Positions 63,358-64,000 of a stretch of DNA of 64,000 bases are shown in pieces (position 1 is the first letter of the stretch; each line of letters begins with the position of its first letter). Source of the DNA: Streptomyces cinnabarinus (GTDB lineage: Bacteria > Actinomycetota > Actinomycetes > Streptomycetales > Streptomycetaceae); assembly GCF_027270315.1 (NCBI RefSeq), contig NZ_CP114413.1:7502001-7566000 (forward strand), written 5' to 3'. The position numbers were made by a program, and so were the translations under genes. The notes below the pieces were generated by a model. The model was not told the DNA's origin, ran no database searches, and saw nothing but the letters and a program-made list of their open reading frames with translations.

Positions 63358-64000
63358 TCACCGGCGCATCGCCATGAACACCTCCGTCCAGAACCGCTGT
63401 TGCTGCTGCGCCGCGCCCACCAGATAGGTCGCCCGCAGCTTCGGCGGGAGCAGCGCCACCAGCCGGGTCACCACCGCCCGGTGCTTCTTCAGCTGCGACA
63501 GCTCGGCGTTGGCCAGGATCTGGTGGACGACGTCGGTGTCGTTCGCGCCCTCGTCGCTGACGTCCGCCGCATGGCGCAGCCGTGCCTCCCAGGCGTCGGC
63601 GTCCCGGGCCAGCTCGTGCAGGCCCGTCACCGGGCGGCCGCGCAGCCGGTCGATGAGCGCCGTGAGCGGCACAGGCGCGTACTCGCCGTTGCCGAGGTAG
63701 ACCGTCGCCATCTCCAGCGGCAGCCCCCGCCGGTGCAGCTTGATCAGCCGCTCCAGGGTCCGCTTGGTGATCCAGGCCCGGGCCTCGTCGTCGATGTCGT
63801 GCTTCCACCACTCCAGCACCGTCTCGGCGTCCGGGCCGTACCGCGCGAGCAGCCACTCATTGGCCGGGATGTCCTCCGGCTGCACCTGGAGCGAGGCGGT
63901 GAAACGGGTCGCCTGTGCGATGTTGTTCCGCGCCACCAGCAGCTTGCGGCCCAGGTGGTACGGCGGGTTCTGGACCGCTATCTGCGCGCGGAGGTTCTCG
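63358..64000 (-). CDS. Unknown protein, C-terminal part (5' end outside window)
   Basis: The frame is open to the window edge (it reads ENLRAQIAVQNPPYHLGRKL before the first internal GTG at 63936), so at least 213 residues are present and the N terminus lies beyond. I do not recognise the family. The visible part is helical and soluble, with conserved-looking WLLARYGPDAETVLEWWKHDI and KKHRAVVTRLVALLPPKLRATYLVG. No transmembrane segment or metal motif is seen. It converges on the SDR gene with a 24-nt gap. Confidence 0.65.
   Translation of the reverse strand, partial: ENLRAQIAVQNPPYHLGRKLLVARNNIAQATRFTASLQVQPEDIPANEWLLARYGPDAETVLEWWKHDIDDEARAWITKRTLERLIKLHRRGLPLEMATVYLGNGEYAPVPLTALIDRLRGRPVTGLHELARDADAWEARLRHAADVSDEGANDTDVVHQILANAELSQLKKHRAVVTRLVALLPPKLRATYLVGAAQQQQRFWTEVFMAMRR

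Noticed and set aside
1..64000. CRISPR array, insertion sequences, prophage or rRNA genes
   Set aside because: No regularly spaced 25-40 bp repeats, transposase or integrase motifs, phage structural genes or rRNA-like segments were found by eye.

Overview
The window is a continuous stretch of a very GC-rich actinomycete chromosome, almost certainly Streptomyces. The signs are strong third-position GC bias, many GTG starts with 4-nt GTGA/ATGA gene overlaps, a WhiB-family regulator, a Tat-exported two-domain small laccase, a DUF2510 protein, and a protocatechuate (pca) operon divergent from a MarR regulator laid out as I remember it in S. coelicolor. I see no transposase, integrase, phage gene or CRISPR array. 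Both ends cut through genes.

Layout. (1) 1-5.6 kb: glycan degradation and modification, with the end of a GH38 mannosidase, a GH29 fucosidase, a sulfotransferase and a secreted GH18 chitinase preceded by DasR-box-like repeats. (2) 5.6-12.5 kb: ATP-grasp enzyme, metallophosphoesterase coupled to an Sfp-type phosphopantetheinyl transferase, a small unknown, an ImmA/XRE pair, a stand-alone MmyB-like ligand-binding protein and aminopeptidase P. (3) 12.6-18.2 kb: a likely hydroxyproline catabolic operon (three-subunit FAD/FeS dehydrogenase, DapA-family deaminase/lyase, 4-hydroxyproline epimerase) with its FCD-GntR regulator. (4) 18.2-24.6 kb: an SsuA/NMT1-type ABC importer, a divergent IclR regulator, and a Rieske oxygenase/reductase pair with a 53-residue Cys/His-rich gene tucked between them. 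(5) 24.7-31.4 kb: an unusual set of two GT4 glycosyltransferases, an Eis-like GNAT, a 750-aa membrane-anchored protein of unknown function and a PIG-L deacetylase. (6) 31.5-40.3 kb: secreted phospholipase C, EamA transporter plus PAP2 phosphatase divergent from a TetR regulator across a 16-bp iterated array, a DUF2510 membrane protein, and a LAL-like ATPase with no LuxR DNA-binding domain. (7) 40.3-47.4 kb: the complete pcaIJFHGBL operon and pcaV. (8) 47.4-50.7 kb: a DUF3048 lipoprotein, then a LigC-type DNA ligase divergent from a stand-alone LigD-type polymerase. (9) 50.7-56.5 kb: a secreted redox group made of a ThuA/PQQ-type sugar dehydrogenase, a cupredoxin/Ig-like/DUF1080 protein and a divergent small laccase. 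(10) 56.5-64 kb: HEAT-like protein, VOC protein, WhiB protein, a large six-hairpin glycosidase-like protein, two closely spaced tRNA-like genes, an atypical SDR and a truncated unknown gene.

How the genes work together. The pca genes take protocatechuate to succinyl-CoA and acetyl-CoA, and the Rieske system may feed aromatic substrates toward that route (inference). The hydroxyproline genes would convert trans-4-hydroxy-L-proline, after epimerisation, to alpha-ketoglutarate semialdehyde. The PQQ-type dehydrogenase, blue-copper protein and laccase could form an extracellular electron path from sugar to oxygen (inference). The 24.7-31.4 kb set carries the same enzyme classes as mycothiol synthesis (GT4, PIG-L deacetylase, GNAT) and is the best candidate for an undescribed pathway.
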